Below the pieces are notes generated by a model. That model did no database searches. It was not told the DNA's origin and saw only the letters and a list, made by a program, of their open reading frames with translations. From positions 124,001-188,000 of the forward strand of contig NZ_JTDI01000006.1 of assembly GCF_000802225.1 (NCBI RefSeq): 64,000 nt of DNA. Direction: 5' to 3'. The DNA is from Novosphingobium malaysiense. GTDB taxonomy: Bacteria; Pseudomonadota; Alphaproteobacteria; Sphingomonadales; Sphingomonadaceae. Position numbers and translations under genes: made by a program. This document shows, piece by piece, positions 25,884 to 34,526 of this stretch (within the stretch, counting starts at the first letter, position 1; each line of letters opens with the position of its first letter).

Positions 25884-27044
25884 TTATCGTTCCAGTATCG
25901 TCACCGCCGATACGCCGGGCGCGCCGTAGACGTGGCTGTACGCCGTCTTGGGATTGCCCGGGACCTGGCGGTCACCTCCATCGCCGCGCAGTTGCACGAC
26001 GTTTTCATAGACCTGCCGCAGACCGGACGCGCCGATGGGTTCACCGCAAGCAAGGCATCCGCCATCGGTGTTGACCGGAAGCGCGCCACCGATTTCCGTG
26101 CGGCCTTCGGTCAGCCATTGCTCCTGCTCGCCATTGGCGCAAAATCCGTTCTCGGCCATGTGCATGATTTCGGCGCCCGCCTCCGTATCCTGAAGCTGGG
26201 CAACGTCGATGTCCCCCGGCCCCATTCCGGCCATGCGGAAGGCATCGGCCGAAGCGATCTGCGAGGCCGTGCCGCGCGGGCCGCTATCGTCCTCCACCAC
26301 ATCGATCGACGGGGCGAATACCTCGAAGCTGTGCGGCGGCCGCGTGCGCATCGTCGCGGCCTTGAGCCGGATCAGCGGCTTGCCCAGTTCGCGCGCCTTC
26401 TTTTCGCTGGCCAGGATCAGCGCCACGCCGCCCTCTCCCGGCGAACAGAACATGTACTTGCTGTAGGGATCGCTGACCATCGGCGCCTCGAGGATTTCCT
26501 CAAGGGAAACCGGCTGGCGACGCCAGGCGTGCGGCGTCCTGGCGCCGTTGCGAAAGGCCTTTTCCGCGACCCGCCCCAGCGATTCGCGCGAAATTCCGAA
26601 CATGTGCATGTAGCGCATGATCTTGGCGGCAAAAAACTGCGTGGTGACCATGTAGCCGGCATCGCCGTACCAGTCCGGCAGGTTGTACTCGGCCGGCTTG
26701 GCATCGAAGGCGCCGCGCGGGTGCTTGTCGAAGCCCACGGCGAGGCCAATATCGAATTCGCCCGACTTGATCGCCATCTGCGCACTGAACAGCGCGGAGC
26801 CACCCGCAGCGCAACCATTTCGCACGTTGATGAACTGGACGCCCGTCAGACCGAGGCGGTCGACCATGGTATCGGGATTGCCGGCAGCATCGGAACTGCC
26901 ATAGGCAAACTGTATCTGCGGCCACTCGATGCCCGCGTCGACCAAGGCCGCCCGCGCGGCATGGACGCCCTGATCCACGCCGGAAACGCCATCGGTGCGC
27001 CCAAACGGATGAATGCCGACGCCGACGATGCACACATCGCTCAT
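25884..27044 (-). CDS. Thiolase-fold protein, Ltp2/SCP-x-like (probable acyl-CoA aldolase)
   Basis: 386 residues of the thiolase superfamily. Cys78 (NVRNGCAAGG) sits at the nucleophile position, but the GHP active-site motif reads GEPIGASGLRQ, so Glu335 replaces the catalytic His, and no C-terminal catalytic Cys is evident. This is the pattern of lipid-transfer-like thiolases that act with a DUF35 partner. In steroid catabolism Ltp2 with DUF35 performs a retro-aldol cleavage of a 3-hydroxyacyl-CoA. The DUF35 gene is directly upstream and overlaps by 4 bp, supporting a two-protein aldolase. Thiolytic activity cannot be excluded. Confidence 0.88.
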   Translation of the reverse strand: MSDVCIVGVGIHPFGRTDGVSGVDQGVHAARAALVDAGIEWPQIQFAYGSSDAAGNPDTMVDRLGLTGVQFINVRNGCAAGGSALFSAQMAIKSGEFDIGLAVGFDKHPRGAFDAKPAEYNLPDWYGDAGYMVTTQFFAAKIMRYMHMFGISRESLGRVAEKAFRNGARTPHAWRRQPVSLEEILEAPMVSDPYSKYMFCSPGEGGVALILASEKKARELGKPLIRLKAATMRTRPPHSFEVFAPSIDVVEDDSGPRGTASQIASADAFRMAGMGPGDIDVAQLQDTEAGAEIMHMAENGFCANGEQEQWLTEGRTEIGGALPVNTDGGCLACGEPIGASGLRQVYENVVQLRGDGGDRQVPGNPKTAYSHVYGAPGVSAVTILER

Positions 27045-27469
27045 GCCTTGTCTCCAATCGGTGCAAAGGCCGGAATCATAACGCTGTCAGGCGCCTCGGG
27101 ATCGAGCGGGGCCTGCGTAAACCGCACCGGCATCCCGATTGTCACATCCTCGAACGCGACATCGACAAGCCGCGCCTCGACGATCACCTGTCCCGGTAGT
27201 TCGACATAGGCGACAATCCAGGGCGCAAAGGCCTCAGGTCCTGCATAGGGCGGAGACTTGGGCCGGAAGCGCTGGACAGTGAAAGACCACAAGGTGCCTT
27301 CGCTGGCCAGAGGAACGGCCTCGTACTGACCGCCCTCGGGGCAGGGAAAGACAATGCGCCCGGTTTCCCGGTCGCGCCCACCGATCAGCCGGGGCGGCGT
27401 CTCGTTGGTGAAAAGGTTTTCCGCAATCGCGCGCATCTCGCTCCCACTCCGGTATTCGAGTCCGGTCAT
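27041..27469 (-). CDS. DUF35 OB-fold protein (partner of thiolase-like protein)
   Basis: 142 residues. DUF35 proteins have a rubredoxin-like zinc ribbon followed by an OB fold and bind thiolase-fold partners. Here the OB-fold part is clear (LWSFTVQRFRPKSP, FAPWIVAYVELPG, GMPVRFTQAP), but the zinc ribbon is degenerate: only one Cys (FPCPEGG) remains where two CxxC pairs are usual. ATG 27469 is possible, but ATG 27436 has the better site (GGGAG), giving 131 residues. It heads the ten-gene operon, about 100 bp from the divergent GMC gene, and overlaps the aldolase gene by 4 bp. Confidence 0.85.
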   Translation of the reverse strand: MTGLEYRSGSEMRAIAENLFTNETPPRLIGGRDRETGRIVFPCPEGGQYEAVPLASEGTLWSFTVQRFRPKSPPYAGPEAFAPWIVAYVELPGQVIVEARLVDVAFEDVTIGMPVRFTQAPLDPEAPDSVMIPAFAPIGDKA

Positions 27470-27570
27470 GGGATTTGTTTAGGCGTGCAGGCCCCGCCAT
27501 TGTGACTCATCAAAACGCTAGGGTGTTCATTCCGCTAGGTCATGCAACGCATGCGGCCGGGAGAAATTTC

Positions 27571-29196
27571 ATGCCTGAGACCTGGGATTACATCATCGTC
27601 GGCGCCGGTTCTGCCGGGTGCGTCATGGCCGAGAGGCTGAGCGCGGACGGCCGCTCGCGCGTGCTCGTGCTGGAAGCCGGCGGTGAAAACGACAGCTTCT
27701 GGGTCACGCTGCCCAAGGGCGTTGCCAAGCTGGTGCAGAAGCCAGAGCACATGTGGGCCTACCCGGTAGCCCAGCCGCGCGAGGAAGGCGCGGAAAGCGG
27801 CGGAGAAGTGTGGATCCGCGGCAAGGGCCTGGGCGGCTCGTCCGCCATCAACGGAATGATCTGGAGCCGCGGCGAACCGGCCGACTACGATGCCTGGGAA
27901 CGCGATGCCGGAGCCACCGGATGGAACGGCAAGAGCATGACCGAAGCCTTCCTGGAACTGGAAGACCATGCCGCCGGCCCCGGGCCGATGCGCGGCAGCG
28001 GCGGCCTCGTTCACGTCGACCCGGCCTGCTTCACCTATCCGCTCGCCGAAACGATGATCGCCTCCGGTGAAACGCTGGGGATGAAACGCGTGGACGATCT
28101 GAACGCCGCCACCGGCCCGCGCGTCGGACTGTTCAGCCATAACATCCGCGGCGGTAAACGCGAATCGTCCGCCCGGACCTATCTCGCCCGGGCCCGCAAA
28201 CGCCGCAATGTCTCGGTGCGCACCGGCGTCATGGCCGAACGGATCGTGTTCGACGGTACCCGCGCCATCGGCATCGAGACGACGGTGAACGGCAGGCCGA
28301 CCCGCTTCGACTGCGCCGGCGAAATCATCGTTTCGGCCGGTGCGATGGAAAGCCCGCTCCTGCTGCAGCGTTCGGGCATTGGCGATGGCGAAAGGCTGAA
28401 AGCGGCAGGCATCGCGCCGATCGTACACTCCCCCGATGTGGGCGAGCGCATGATCGAGCACCTCTCGTTATCCATGCCCTTTCGGCTCGAGCGCGGGCGC
28501 GGCACCAACAAGAGCTTCTTCGGCATCGGCGCCGCCCTGGCCATGCTGCGATATCTCGTGCGCCACGACGGCATCCTGGCCACCGGCCCGTTCGAAGTCG
28601 GCGCCTTCTGCAATGTCGCGCATCCGGACGGGCGCACAGACGCGCAGTTCTACCTTGGCGGCTATACGTTCAAGGTCGGGGACGACAACGATCCCGTCCC
28701 GCTCGACAAGATCGATCCGAAACCGGGGGTAACGATATATGGCCAGCTCCTGCGGCTCACCAGCGAAAGCTCCGTACGCGCCAGCGGCCCTTCTGGCAGT
28801 GACTTGCCCGACATCCGCCACAACTTCCTGACGACGGAACACGACCAACGCTCTGCCGTGGCCCTCGTGCGCAAGATGCGCGAATTCGTCGCAGCGCCGC
28901 CGCTCGGCGACATGATCGGCGCGGAACTGGTCCCCGGCGCACAGGTCGAAAGCGACGAGGACATCCTTGCCATGTTCCGCCGGCTGTCGAGCTGCGGCCT
29001 TCACGCCATCCGCTCTTGCCGCATGGGCAGCGACGACACGGCGGTCGTCGATCCGCGCCTGCGGGTGCAAGGCGTGAGCGGTGTGCGCGTGGCCGACTGC
29101 TCCATCATCCCCGGCCATGTCACCGGCAACACCAATGCCCCGGCGATGGCGGTGGGCCTGCGCGGCGCGCGGATGATCCTGGAAGATCGCGGCTGA
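27571..29196 (+). CDS. GMC-family FAD-dependent oxidoreductase (choline dehydrogenase-like)
   Basis: 541-residue glucose-methanol-choline oxidoreductase. The FAD motif is GAGSAG (11-16), GMC signature 1 is GKGLGGSSAINGMIW (84-98), signature 2 is around GAMESPLLLQRSGIG, and the C-terminal active site includes HAIRSCRMG and GNTNAPAMA. It oxidises a primary or secondary alcohol and passes electrons to oxygen or a quinone. The start is ATG 27571 (GGGAGA upstream); an earlier in-frame ATG at 27475 would add 32 residues in promoter sequence. The gene is divergent from the ten-gene operon and convergent with the LuxR gene. Confidence 0.94.
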   Translation: MPETWDYIIVGAGSAGCVMAERLSADGRSRVLVLEAGGENDSFWVTLPKGVAKLVQKPEHMWAYPVAQPREEGAESGGEVWIRGKGLGGSSAINGMIWSRGEPADYDAWERDAGATGWNGKSMTEAFLELEDHAAGPGPMRGSGGLVHVDPACFTYPLAETMIASGETLGMKRVDDLNAATGPRVGLFSHNIRGGKRESSARTYLARARKRRNVSVRTGVMAERIVFDGTRAIGIETTVNGRPTRFDCAGEIIVSAGAMESPLLLQRSGIGDGERLKAAGIAPIVHSPDVGERMIEHLSLSMPFRLERGRGTNKSFFGIGAALAMLRYLVRHDGILATGPFEVGAFCNVAHPDGRTDAQFYLGGYTFKVGDDNDPVPLDKIDPKPGVTIYGQLLRLTSESSVRASGPSGSDLPDIRHNFLTTEHDQRSAVALVRKMREFVAAPPLGDMIGAELVPGAQVESDEDILAMFRRLSSCGLHAIRSCRMGSDDTAVVDPRLRVQGVSGVRVADCSIIPGHVTGNTNAPAMAVGLRGARMILEDRG

Positions 29197-29216
29197 AGGC
29201 GACCTGCCCTCGCCGC

Positions 29217-29990
29217 TCAACGCTGCAGGGAAATGTATCCCAGCTGGGCCGCCTTGAAAACGGTCTGGCTGCGGTTCACGGCATTGAGCTTTGTCGCCGC
29301 GTTGTGAATGTGGAAGCGCACCGTGGCACGGCTGCGCGACATGATCATGCTGATTTCGAGATCGGTCTTGCCGATGGCAGCCCAGCGCAGGCATTCGACC
29401 TCGCGCTTGGAGAGCCGCGATTCCGGCGGCAACGCCTGCACCGATCCCATCACCTGGACATAAGTGGCGATGAAAGTGCGCGCATAAAGGCCCAGCGCAT
29501 CGGAAAGGCGATCGAACTCTTCGGCAAGATCCGTCTTGTTCTTGTCCAGCGGATTGAAGCTGACCGCGCCGATCTGACCGAACGGGAGGTGTACCGGCAC
29601 GGCAATCGCCGCGCGAGTCATGGCCCGCTGCTCGAAATTATTGATATCGATGGATTCAAGATAGGCGTTAGGCTCTCGCGTCCGGAACCCCTCGGCATTG
29701 GCCCAGAACGGCTGCCCCTCGAAACGGCACGCCGTCGTCAGCGGTGAATCCAGGGCGATGCGCGAGTTGCGCCACCACACCCGGTCATCGTCGCTCCATC
29801 CAAAAACTTCCGTGGCAAGAATGTTGCCTTCGGCGTCAACAGGGGTCCGCTTGTCCGCGATATCGTGCGCTGGCGCAGCCCGCATGCCGTATTCCATGGC
29901 AATGCGGTGCAGTGCCTCGGCAGCAGTGCGAATACCTTCCGGCGACGCGACCCGGACAGCATCGATGTTCTCTTGTGACAACAATTGCAT
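29217..29990 (-). CDS. LuxR-family regulator with autoinducer-binding-like domain (LuxR solo)
   Basis: 257 residues. The N-terminal domain (about 20-165) resembles the acyl-homoserine-lactone-binding fold, with WWRNSRIALDSPLTTAC holding the Asp-x-Pro that corresponds to the conserved Asp-Pro pair, and PFWAN. The C-terminal domain (193-250) is a LuxR HTH: LSKREVECLRWAAIGKTDLEI with Glu197 and Gly207. There is no luxI-type synthase in the window, so it is a solo that may sense a pathway compound or another cell's signal. A perfect 17-bp palindrome lies 28 bp upstream, in the gap shared with the acyl-CoA dehydrogenase gene. Confidence 0.87.
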   Translation of the reverse strand: MQLLSQENIDAVRVASPEGIRTAAEALHRIAMEYGMRAAPAHDIADKRTPVDAEGNILATEVFGWSDDDRVWWRNSRIALDSPLTTACRFEGQPFWANAEGFRTREPNAYLESIDINNFEQRAMTRAAIAVPVHLPFGQIGAVSFNPLDKNKTDLAEEFDRLSDALGLYARTFIATYVQVMGSVQALPPESRLSKREVECLRWAAIGKTDLEISMIMSRSRATVRFHIHNAATKLNAVNRSQTVFKAAQLGYISLQR

Positions 29991-30017
29991 GACTTCCTCT
30001 CCCCGCCTTCCTTAGCC

Positions 30018-30034
30018 TGCCGAACTGTTCGGCA
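30018..30034. promoter_or_regulatory. 17-bp palindrome TGCCGAAC-T-GTTCGGCA, candidate LuxR-solo operator
   Basis: Perfect 8-bp arms around a central T at 30026, between divergent LuxR (start 29990) and acyl-CoA dehydrogenase (start 30138) genes. Position and symmetry fit an operator for the adjacent regulator, though the length and sequence differ from the classical 20-bp lux box. Other palindrome-binding proteins are possible. Confidence 0.5.
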
Positions 30035-30137
30035 CAATCGTTGCCCCGGTCCGAATCCGGGAATCTGCCCTAGTCTTTTGCGCAGCGGAGCATCGTCCTC
30101 GGGGATGATAGAGCGATCCGACAGACGGGAGTGGAAC

Positions 30138-31256
30138 GTGAATTTCGACCTCAACGAAGACGAAGAAATGCTCAAGGCGCTCACCGAGCGCTTCGTCACC
30201 GACCATTATGACCACGACAGCCGTCGCGCATTTCTTAACGAAACCAATGGGTTTTCAAGCGACAACTGGGCGTTGCTCGGAGAACTGGGACTGATCGCTG
30301 CACCGTTTCCGGAAGAGCTGGGCGGCCTTGGTCTGGACGCCACGGGTATCGCCACTGTTTTCGAGGCATTGGGCCGCGGGCTGGTCGTCGAACCTCTTGC
30401 AGAAAATGTCGTCCTTGCAGGCCGGATCTTCGCAAGCAATGCCCCTGAGGGTCTGTTGAGCGACTGGATGGAGCCCGTGCTGACAGGCGAAAAGCGGCTT
30501 TCGCTTGCCCATGCCGAAGCCGAGTCCCGCGATGGCCAGGTGTGGGTGGAAACCCGCGCGACGGCCGATGGTGACGACATCGTTCTGGCGGGCACCAAGC
30601 CCTACTGCATTGCCAGCGGCGGCGCCGATGCCTTTATCGTCTCGGCCCGCCTGTCCGGTGCACCCCAAGACAAGGATGGTGTCGGCCTGTTTCTGCTTCC
30701 GGCCGATACGCCCGGCGTGTCCGCACGCACGTGGCGATTGGCAGATGGCAGCGTCGCCACGGCCCTGACTCTGGACGACGCCCGTATTCCGGCCGGCAAC
30801 CATCTCGACGGCGGCCTCGAGGCAATCGACGAGGCCGAAGTGCTGGCCGCCTTGGCCCGCAGCACCGAAGCCCTCGGCATCATGGAGCGGCTGTTCGGCG
30901 AAACCATCGACTACCTGCGCACCCGCGACCAGTTCGGTGCGCCGCTGGGGTCATTCCAGGCCATCCAGCACCGCATGGTCGCGCAATATGCTGTCATCGA
31001 ACAGAGCCGCGCGCTGGTCAATCTGGCCTTGGTGAAGTGGGGCTCGGACCAGTTCGAAAACGCGGTCTACGGCGCCCGCGCCTATATCGCCGAACATTCG
31101 CTCACGCTCGGCCACGAGATGATCCAGTTCCATGGCGGCATGGGCGTGACCGACGAGCTCGCCATTGGCGGCGGACACAAGCGGCTGCTCGTCCTGTCGC
31201 GCTGGCCGGAAGGCCCGCAGGCCGCGCTCGACCGTTACGCCGGCCTGCTCAACTAG
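30138..31256 (+). CDS. Acyl-CoA dehydrogenase, short form (possible partner of the one at 24670)
   Basis: 372 residues starting at GTG 30138 (GGGAGTGG upstream); ATG 30105 is a weaker alternative. The N-terminal helical domain has GELGLIAAPFPEELGGLGL, the middle domain is short and poorly conserved, and the C-terminal domain has RDQFGAPLGSFQAIQHRMV and IQFHGGMGVTDELAIG. Many such shorter dehydrogenases form alpha2beta2 enzymes with a partner in steroid and cyclic-acid pathways, contributing part of the FAD site. The candidate partner is encoded at 24670. It is followed by a strong terminator. The assignment as a pair is inference. Confidence 0.9.
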   Translation: MNFDLNEDEEMLKALTERFVTDHYDHDSRRAFLNETNGFSSDNWALLGELGLIAAPFPEELGGLGLDATGIATVFEALGRGLVVEPLAENVVLAGRIFASNAPEGLLSDWMEPVLTGEKRLSLAHAEAESRDGQVWVETRATADGDDIVLAGTKPYCIASGGADAFIVSARLSGAPQDKDGVGLFLLPADTPGVSARTWRLADGSVATALTLDDARIPAGNHLDGGLEAIDEAEVLAALARSTEALGIMERLFGETIDYLRTRDQFGAPLGSFQAIQHRMVAQYAVIEQSRALVNLALVKWGSDQFENAVYGARAYIAEHSLTLGHEMIQFHGGMGVTDELAIGGGHKRLLVLSRWPEGPQAALDRYAGLLN

Positions 31257-31276
31257 CTATCCCTCCACCCTACGAA

Positions 31277-31316
31277 GAAGGGGCGGCCGGGAATGCCCGG
31301 CCGCCCCTTCTTTTTT
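31277..31316. terminator. Strong intrinsic terminator in a convergent gap
   Basis: Perfect 15-bp stem (31277-31291 with 31296-31310), a 4-nt loop and TTTTTT at 31311-31316. It ends the acyl-CoA dehydrogenase gene. On the other strand the stem is followed by a short T/C-rich stretch, so it may also stop the ThuA-like gene. Confidence 0.92.
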
Positions 31317-31340
31317 GCCCTCATGGAGGGAGTATTGGTA

Positions 31341-32156
31341 TCAGGCGTTCTCGCGCGCCTTGATCCAGGAAATGCCCCGGCGCAGCAGGTCGTAGAACAC
31401 CGGAAGCTCCCAGGCGCAGCGATCCACGGTCGGCCACCAGTCGAGCATCGGCTGCAGGTCGTAGTGCCCCCGGCAGTGCCCCAGCGTATTGTAGAGCACC
31501 GCGCCCTTGCCGTGGCGCTTGATGTACATCACGGGATGCGTGCCCGGCGCATCCGCCGCTTCGACGAAGCCGGTGCCTTCCTCGGTGCACTCGGTCTCGA
31601 GCAGCACGTGCAGGTCGCCGTGACGCTCCATGTGGTAGAGTTCGTCGGTGGTATCGAACGGCTCGATACCTTTCGTCAGCTCATGGTCGGGATCGGCCAC
31701 GGTGACAGTATAAGGCGCGATCGGCGGGTGCGACAGGAACTGCGTGCCGAGCAGGTCCATCATCAGCGGGGCCCAGCGCGGCGCGTCCCACAGCCCCTTG
31801 TTGGGTCCGTCCTCCAGCATGCGCAGCACGGAGTTGGTGCCATGTAGCGCATACCAGCGCCCGCCGGCCGTCAACCAGTCGCGCAGCACCTCCTGCGCCG
31901 CCAGCGAAGGCGTGACGTCGCAGGTATAGGTGATGAGGATATCGGCTTCGCGAATGGCGTCGAGCGTCTCGTAGTTCTCGAACACGCGCGTGCGCACACG
32001 TTCGTCCTCGGCCAGAAGCTTGAGCAGTTCCAGCCGCGCGAAGTCCATGTCGTGCCACACACCGCCGCAAACCAGCACGCAGTTGATGCGCGGGGGATGC
32101 TCGGGCCGCTTCTTCGGCGGCGAGATTTCGCCGCCGTATGCGCCTTCTCCGCTCAT
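31341..32156 (-). CDS. ThuA-like domain protein
   Basis: 271 residues of the ThuA (trehalose utilisation) family, a glutamine-amidotransferase-like fold. Motifs: INCVLVCGGVWHDMD near the start, ADILITYTCD, WYALHGTNS, LSHPPIAPYTVTVAD, DELYHME and VLYNTLGHCRGHYD. Its start overlaps the Rieske oxygenase stop (ATGA at 32153-32156), so the two are co-translated. Family members are usually of unknown activity; some are isomerases or hydrolases in sugar or polyol pathways. Pairing with a Rieske oxygenase suggests a substrate-processing role. A second ThuA-like gene begins outside the window and ends at 63812. Confidence 0.87.
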   Translation of the reverse strand: MSGEGAYGGEISPPKKRPEHPPRINCVLVCGGVWHDMDFARLELLKLLAEDERVRTRVFENYETLDAIREADILITYTCDVTPSLAAQEVLRDWLTAGGRWYALHGTNSVLRMLEDGPNKGLWDAPRWAPLMMDLLGTQFLSHPPIAPYTVTVADPDHELTKGIEPFDTTDELYHMERHGDLHVLLETECTEEGTGFVEAADAPGTHPVMYIKRHGKGAVLYNTLGHCRGHYDLQPMLDWWPTVDRCAWELPVFYDLLRRGISWIKARENA

Positions 32157-33592
32157 GCCTGGTTGTCCTTCCAGCCACCGAGTTCACCCTCGATGTACTT
32201 CATCATGGTGTCCTGGAACTGGCGAATGCGGATTTCCTGGTAGTTGCCGAGGTTGACCTTGCCCGTCTTCGAGACATGAAGACCATCCTGCACGTAGGGC
32301 AGGTTGTCCATGTCCTGTTCGAACACGTCGCCCAGACCACCCAGTTCGGGAGCCTCGGTCCATTTCTGGTCGAGCCGCAAAAACTTGCGGGGTGCAGCGC
32401 GCGGGATCGGCTCGCCCTTCTTCACGCGCGCAAGGATGCGCACTTCCATCACGCAAGTGTCGGGCGTCGTACCCGGCGACCAGCTGTAGACGATGTTCGG
32501 CATGAACCCGCCCCAGGGCCCGAAGTTGGGGAACACGTTGTAGACCAGCGCGTCGAGCACTTCGGCGTCGGTCGCGTCGGAATGATCGTAACCGGTCTGC
32601 TCGGAATAGACCTGCCGCATCCGGTTGCCGAGCGCTTCGCGCGCCTTCTGGCCCTCCGGCACCTCGATCTTCATCGGGTCGGCACCGGGATCATAGTTGT
32701 CCGAGCTGCGGCCGTTGTACTTGATGAACTCGTCGACGATCCACTGCTCGCCCTGCCCTTCCTCGATGTGCGGGCTCATCACGCCGAAGGGGACGAGGTT
32801 GACGTTCACGTTGTCGCCCCAGGTCCAGTAGGCCGCATTGGAATCGCCCGTAAAGGGGAGCAGTTGCGGATGCGTGACGATCGTGTGCCAGGCCTCCATG
32901 AAGGCCTCCATGCACACCTTCCAGTTGGCCGGGACTTCCTTGGCGACATGCATCACGGTCGCGCATTCCTCGTGCCGCCAGCGCTTGAAGTGCTCGGGCA
33001 GCGGCGCGAGGTATTCCTCCAGGCTCGGCCCGCCGCTTTCCTCGCGGATGAAGACGTAACCGGCCCAGCGGCCGACTTCGGCCTGCGGCAGGTCCATCCC
33101 ATCCTTCTTCAGGTGCGGAAAATCCCATTCGCAGGGCATCTTGTTGAAGCTGGCGTCCTTGTTCCACGAAAAGGCGTGGAACGGGCAGGTAAACGTGTCC
33201 GCGTGGCCGTCCTCCGTGCGCAACTTGCGACCGCGGTGGAGGCAGACATTGTGGAAGGCGCGTATCGAGCCGTCGTCCTGCCGGCTGAGGATAAAGCTGC
33301 GCCCGGCGTTTTCGAAGACGACATAGTCACCGGGCTCGGGCAGCTCCTCTTCGCGTGCGGCGAACTGCCACACGTAGGGCCACATGCGCTCACGCTCCAG
33401 CTTCGCGAATTCCTCGCTGGTGTAGCGCTCGGCGGGAATGGGGTCGGAGCCGCGGTAGGTGTAGCTCTCCTCGCGCAGAAACTGGGGCGGCGGGACAGAG
33501 TCGCTCGCCATCAGCTCGGCCCAGCTCACGCCTTCGGAGCGGTCCTCGCCCAGCTTCATGTCGCCAGTCAGTTCGGGGTCGCGGTCGGCCAT
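32153..33592 (-). CDS. Rieske non-heme iron oxygenase, alpha subunit (type A, copy 1)
   Basis: 479 residues. The Rieske [2Fe-2S] site is Cys117-x-His119 and Cys136-x2-His139 (NVCLHRGRK, CPFHAF). The mononuclear iron motif is E-AW-H-TIVT-H: His236 and His241, with Glu233 where most dioxygenases have Asp. The length and lack of a neighbouring beta subunit point to an alpha-only trimer. The start ATG 33592 follows GGGAGA by ten bases. It resembles the protein at 54708 (shared start MAD, PPxF, RERMW, LPEPGDY, NVCLHRGRKL). Divergent from the SDR at 33740. It needs an external ferredoxin and reductase. Confidence 0.92.
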   Translation of the reverse strand: MADRDPELTGDMKLGEDRSEGVSWAELMASDSVPPPQFLREESYTYRGSDPIPAERYTSEEFAKLERERMWPYVWQFAAREEELPEPGDYVVFENAGRSFILSRQDDGSIRAFHNVCLHRGRKLRTEDGHADTFTCPFHAFSWNKDASFNKMPCEWDFPHLKKDGMDLPQAEVGRWAGYVFIREESGGPSLEEYLAPLPEHFKRWRHEECATVMHVAKEVPANWKVCMEAFMEAWHTIVTHPQLLPFTGDSNAAYWTWGDNVNVNLVPFGVMSPHIEEGQGEQWIVDEFIKYNGRSSDNYDPGADPMKIEVPEGQKAREALGNRMRQVYSEQTGYDHSDATDAEVLDALVYNVFPNFGPWGGFMPNIVYSWSPGTTPDTCVMEVRILARVKKGEPIPRAAPRKFLRLDQKWTEAPELGGLGDVFEQDMDNLPYVQDGLHVSKTGKVNLGNYQEIRIRQFQDTMMKYIEGELGGWKDNQA

Positions 33593-33647
33593 TGCTCTGC
33601 ATTCTCCCAAGAATGGAATTTCCCTGTTTGGGCCCTGTTTGCATGCT

Positions 33648-33670
33648 GGCAAGGCCTGAGTCACCTTGCC
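33648..33670. promoter_or_regulatory. Inverted repeat GGCAAGG-N9-CCTTGCC in divergent promoter region
   Basis: Perfect 7-bp arms (33648-33654 and 33664-33670), 56 bp upstream of the Rieske start and 70 bp upstream of the SDR start. A candidate operator for this divergent pair; no regulator gene is adjacent. Confidence 0.4.
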
Positions 33671-33739
33671 GAAATCATAGGTTGCCGCGCGGGACCGATA
33701 GGCCATGTAGAGGGCCAATAGTCTAGATGGGAGATCGCC

Positions 33740-34522
33740 GTGAGTGGACGGCTTGAAGGCAAAGTAGCGCTTATCACCGGAGGAACCTCGGGAATCGGCG
33801 CCGGTACCGTCGAGCGCCTGAGCGCCGAGGGCGCCAAGGTCATCTTCACCGGCTCGAACGAGGCCGCCGCGCAACAGGTCTGCGCCGCGTCCGGGGCCGA
33901 ATTCGTCAAACACAACGTCACCGATGCTGCCGCATGGGACGGGCTCATCGCCCATATCCTGGAAAAGCATGGACGGCTGGATATCGCTTTTGCCAACGCC
34001 GGCACCGAGAACGGCGACGGCTCGATCGAGGACATTTCGATCGAGGGCTGGAACAACGTGATGAGCGTGAACCTTACCGGCGTCATGCTCACCGTGCAGC
34101 ACGCGATGCGGGCCATGGCCAAGAATCCGGACGGACCGACCGGTTCGATCATCGTCAATTCGTCGATGAACGCGCACCGGGCCATGGGCAATTTCGTGGC
34201 CTACTCGGTGTCGAAATCGGCCGTCATCGCCCTCGTCAAGTCTTCGGCGGTTCACGCCGGCAACCAGAAGTACAAGATCCGCATCAACGCGGTCCTGCCG
34301 GGCGTGGTGGAAACCTCCATGATCCGCAACCTGATCGAGAAGTCCGAAGACCCCGCCGCCACCCGCGGCGCCTACGAAGGTCTCTCGCCGATGGGCCGCA
34401 TGGCCACGGTCGAGGAAGTGGCCGGCATAGTCGCCTGGCTCTCGTCCGACGAAGCAGCCTTCTGCTCTGGCGGAGAATTTACCATGGACGGTGCCAGCAC
34501 CGCCGGCATGAACGGAGTCTGA
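33740..34522 (+). CDS. Short-chain dehydrogenase/reductase (SDR)
   Basis: 260-residue classical SDR starting at GTG 33740 (GGGAGA upstream). Cofactor motif TGGTSGIG (13-20), ANAG (85-88), catalytic Ser142, Tyr155, Lys159, and C-terminal SSDEAAFCSGGEFTMDG. Thr/Gly after the second strand (FTGSN) suggests NADP is possible. First of three adjacent SDR genes and a VOC gene transcribed rightward, divergent from the Rieske/ThuA pair. Likely oxidises or reduces oxygenated intermediates; the substrate is unknown. Confidence 0.92.
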   Translation: MSGRLEGKVALITGGTSGIGAGTVERLSAEGAKVIFTGSNEAAAQQVCAASGAEFVKHNVTDAAAWDGLIAHILEKHGRLDIAFANAGTENGDGSIEDISIEGWNNVMSVNLTGVMLTVQHAMRAMAKNPDGPTGSIIVNSSMNAHRAMGNFVAYSVSKSAVIALVKSSAVHAGNQKYKIRINAVLPGVVETSMIRNLIEKSEDPAATRGAYEGLSPMGRMATVEEVAGIVAWLSSDEAAFCSGGEFTMDGASTAGMNGV

Positions 34523-34526
34523 GACC

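Noticed and set aside
25845..27209. 454-codon plus-strand frame opposite the aldolase and DUF35 genes
   Set aside because: Opposite strand carries conserved families with coupled starts; this frame has no recognisable motif.
32138..33721. 527-codon open frame antisense to the Rieske gene at 32153
   Set aside because: Coincides with a complete oxygenase on the other strand and has His/Arg-rich filler sequence.
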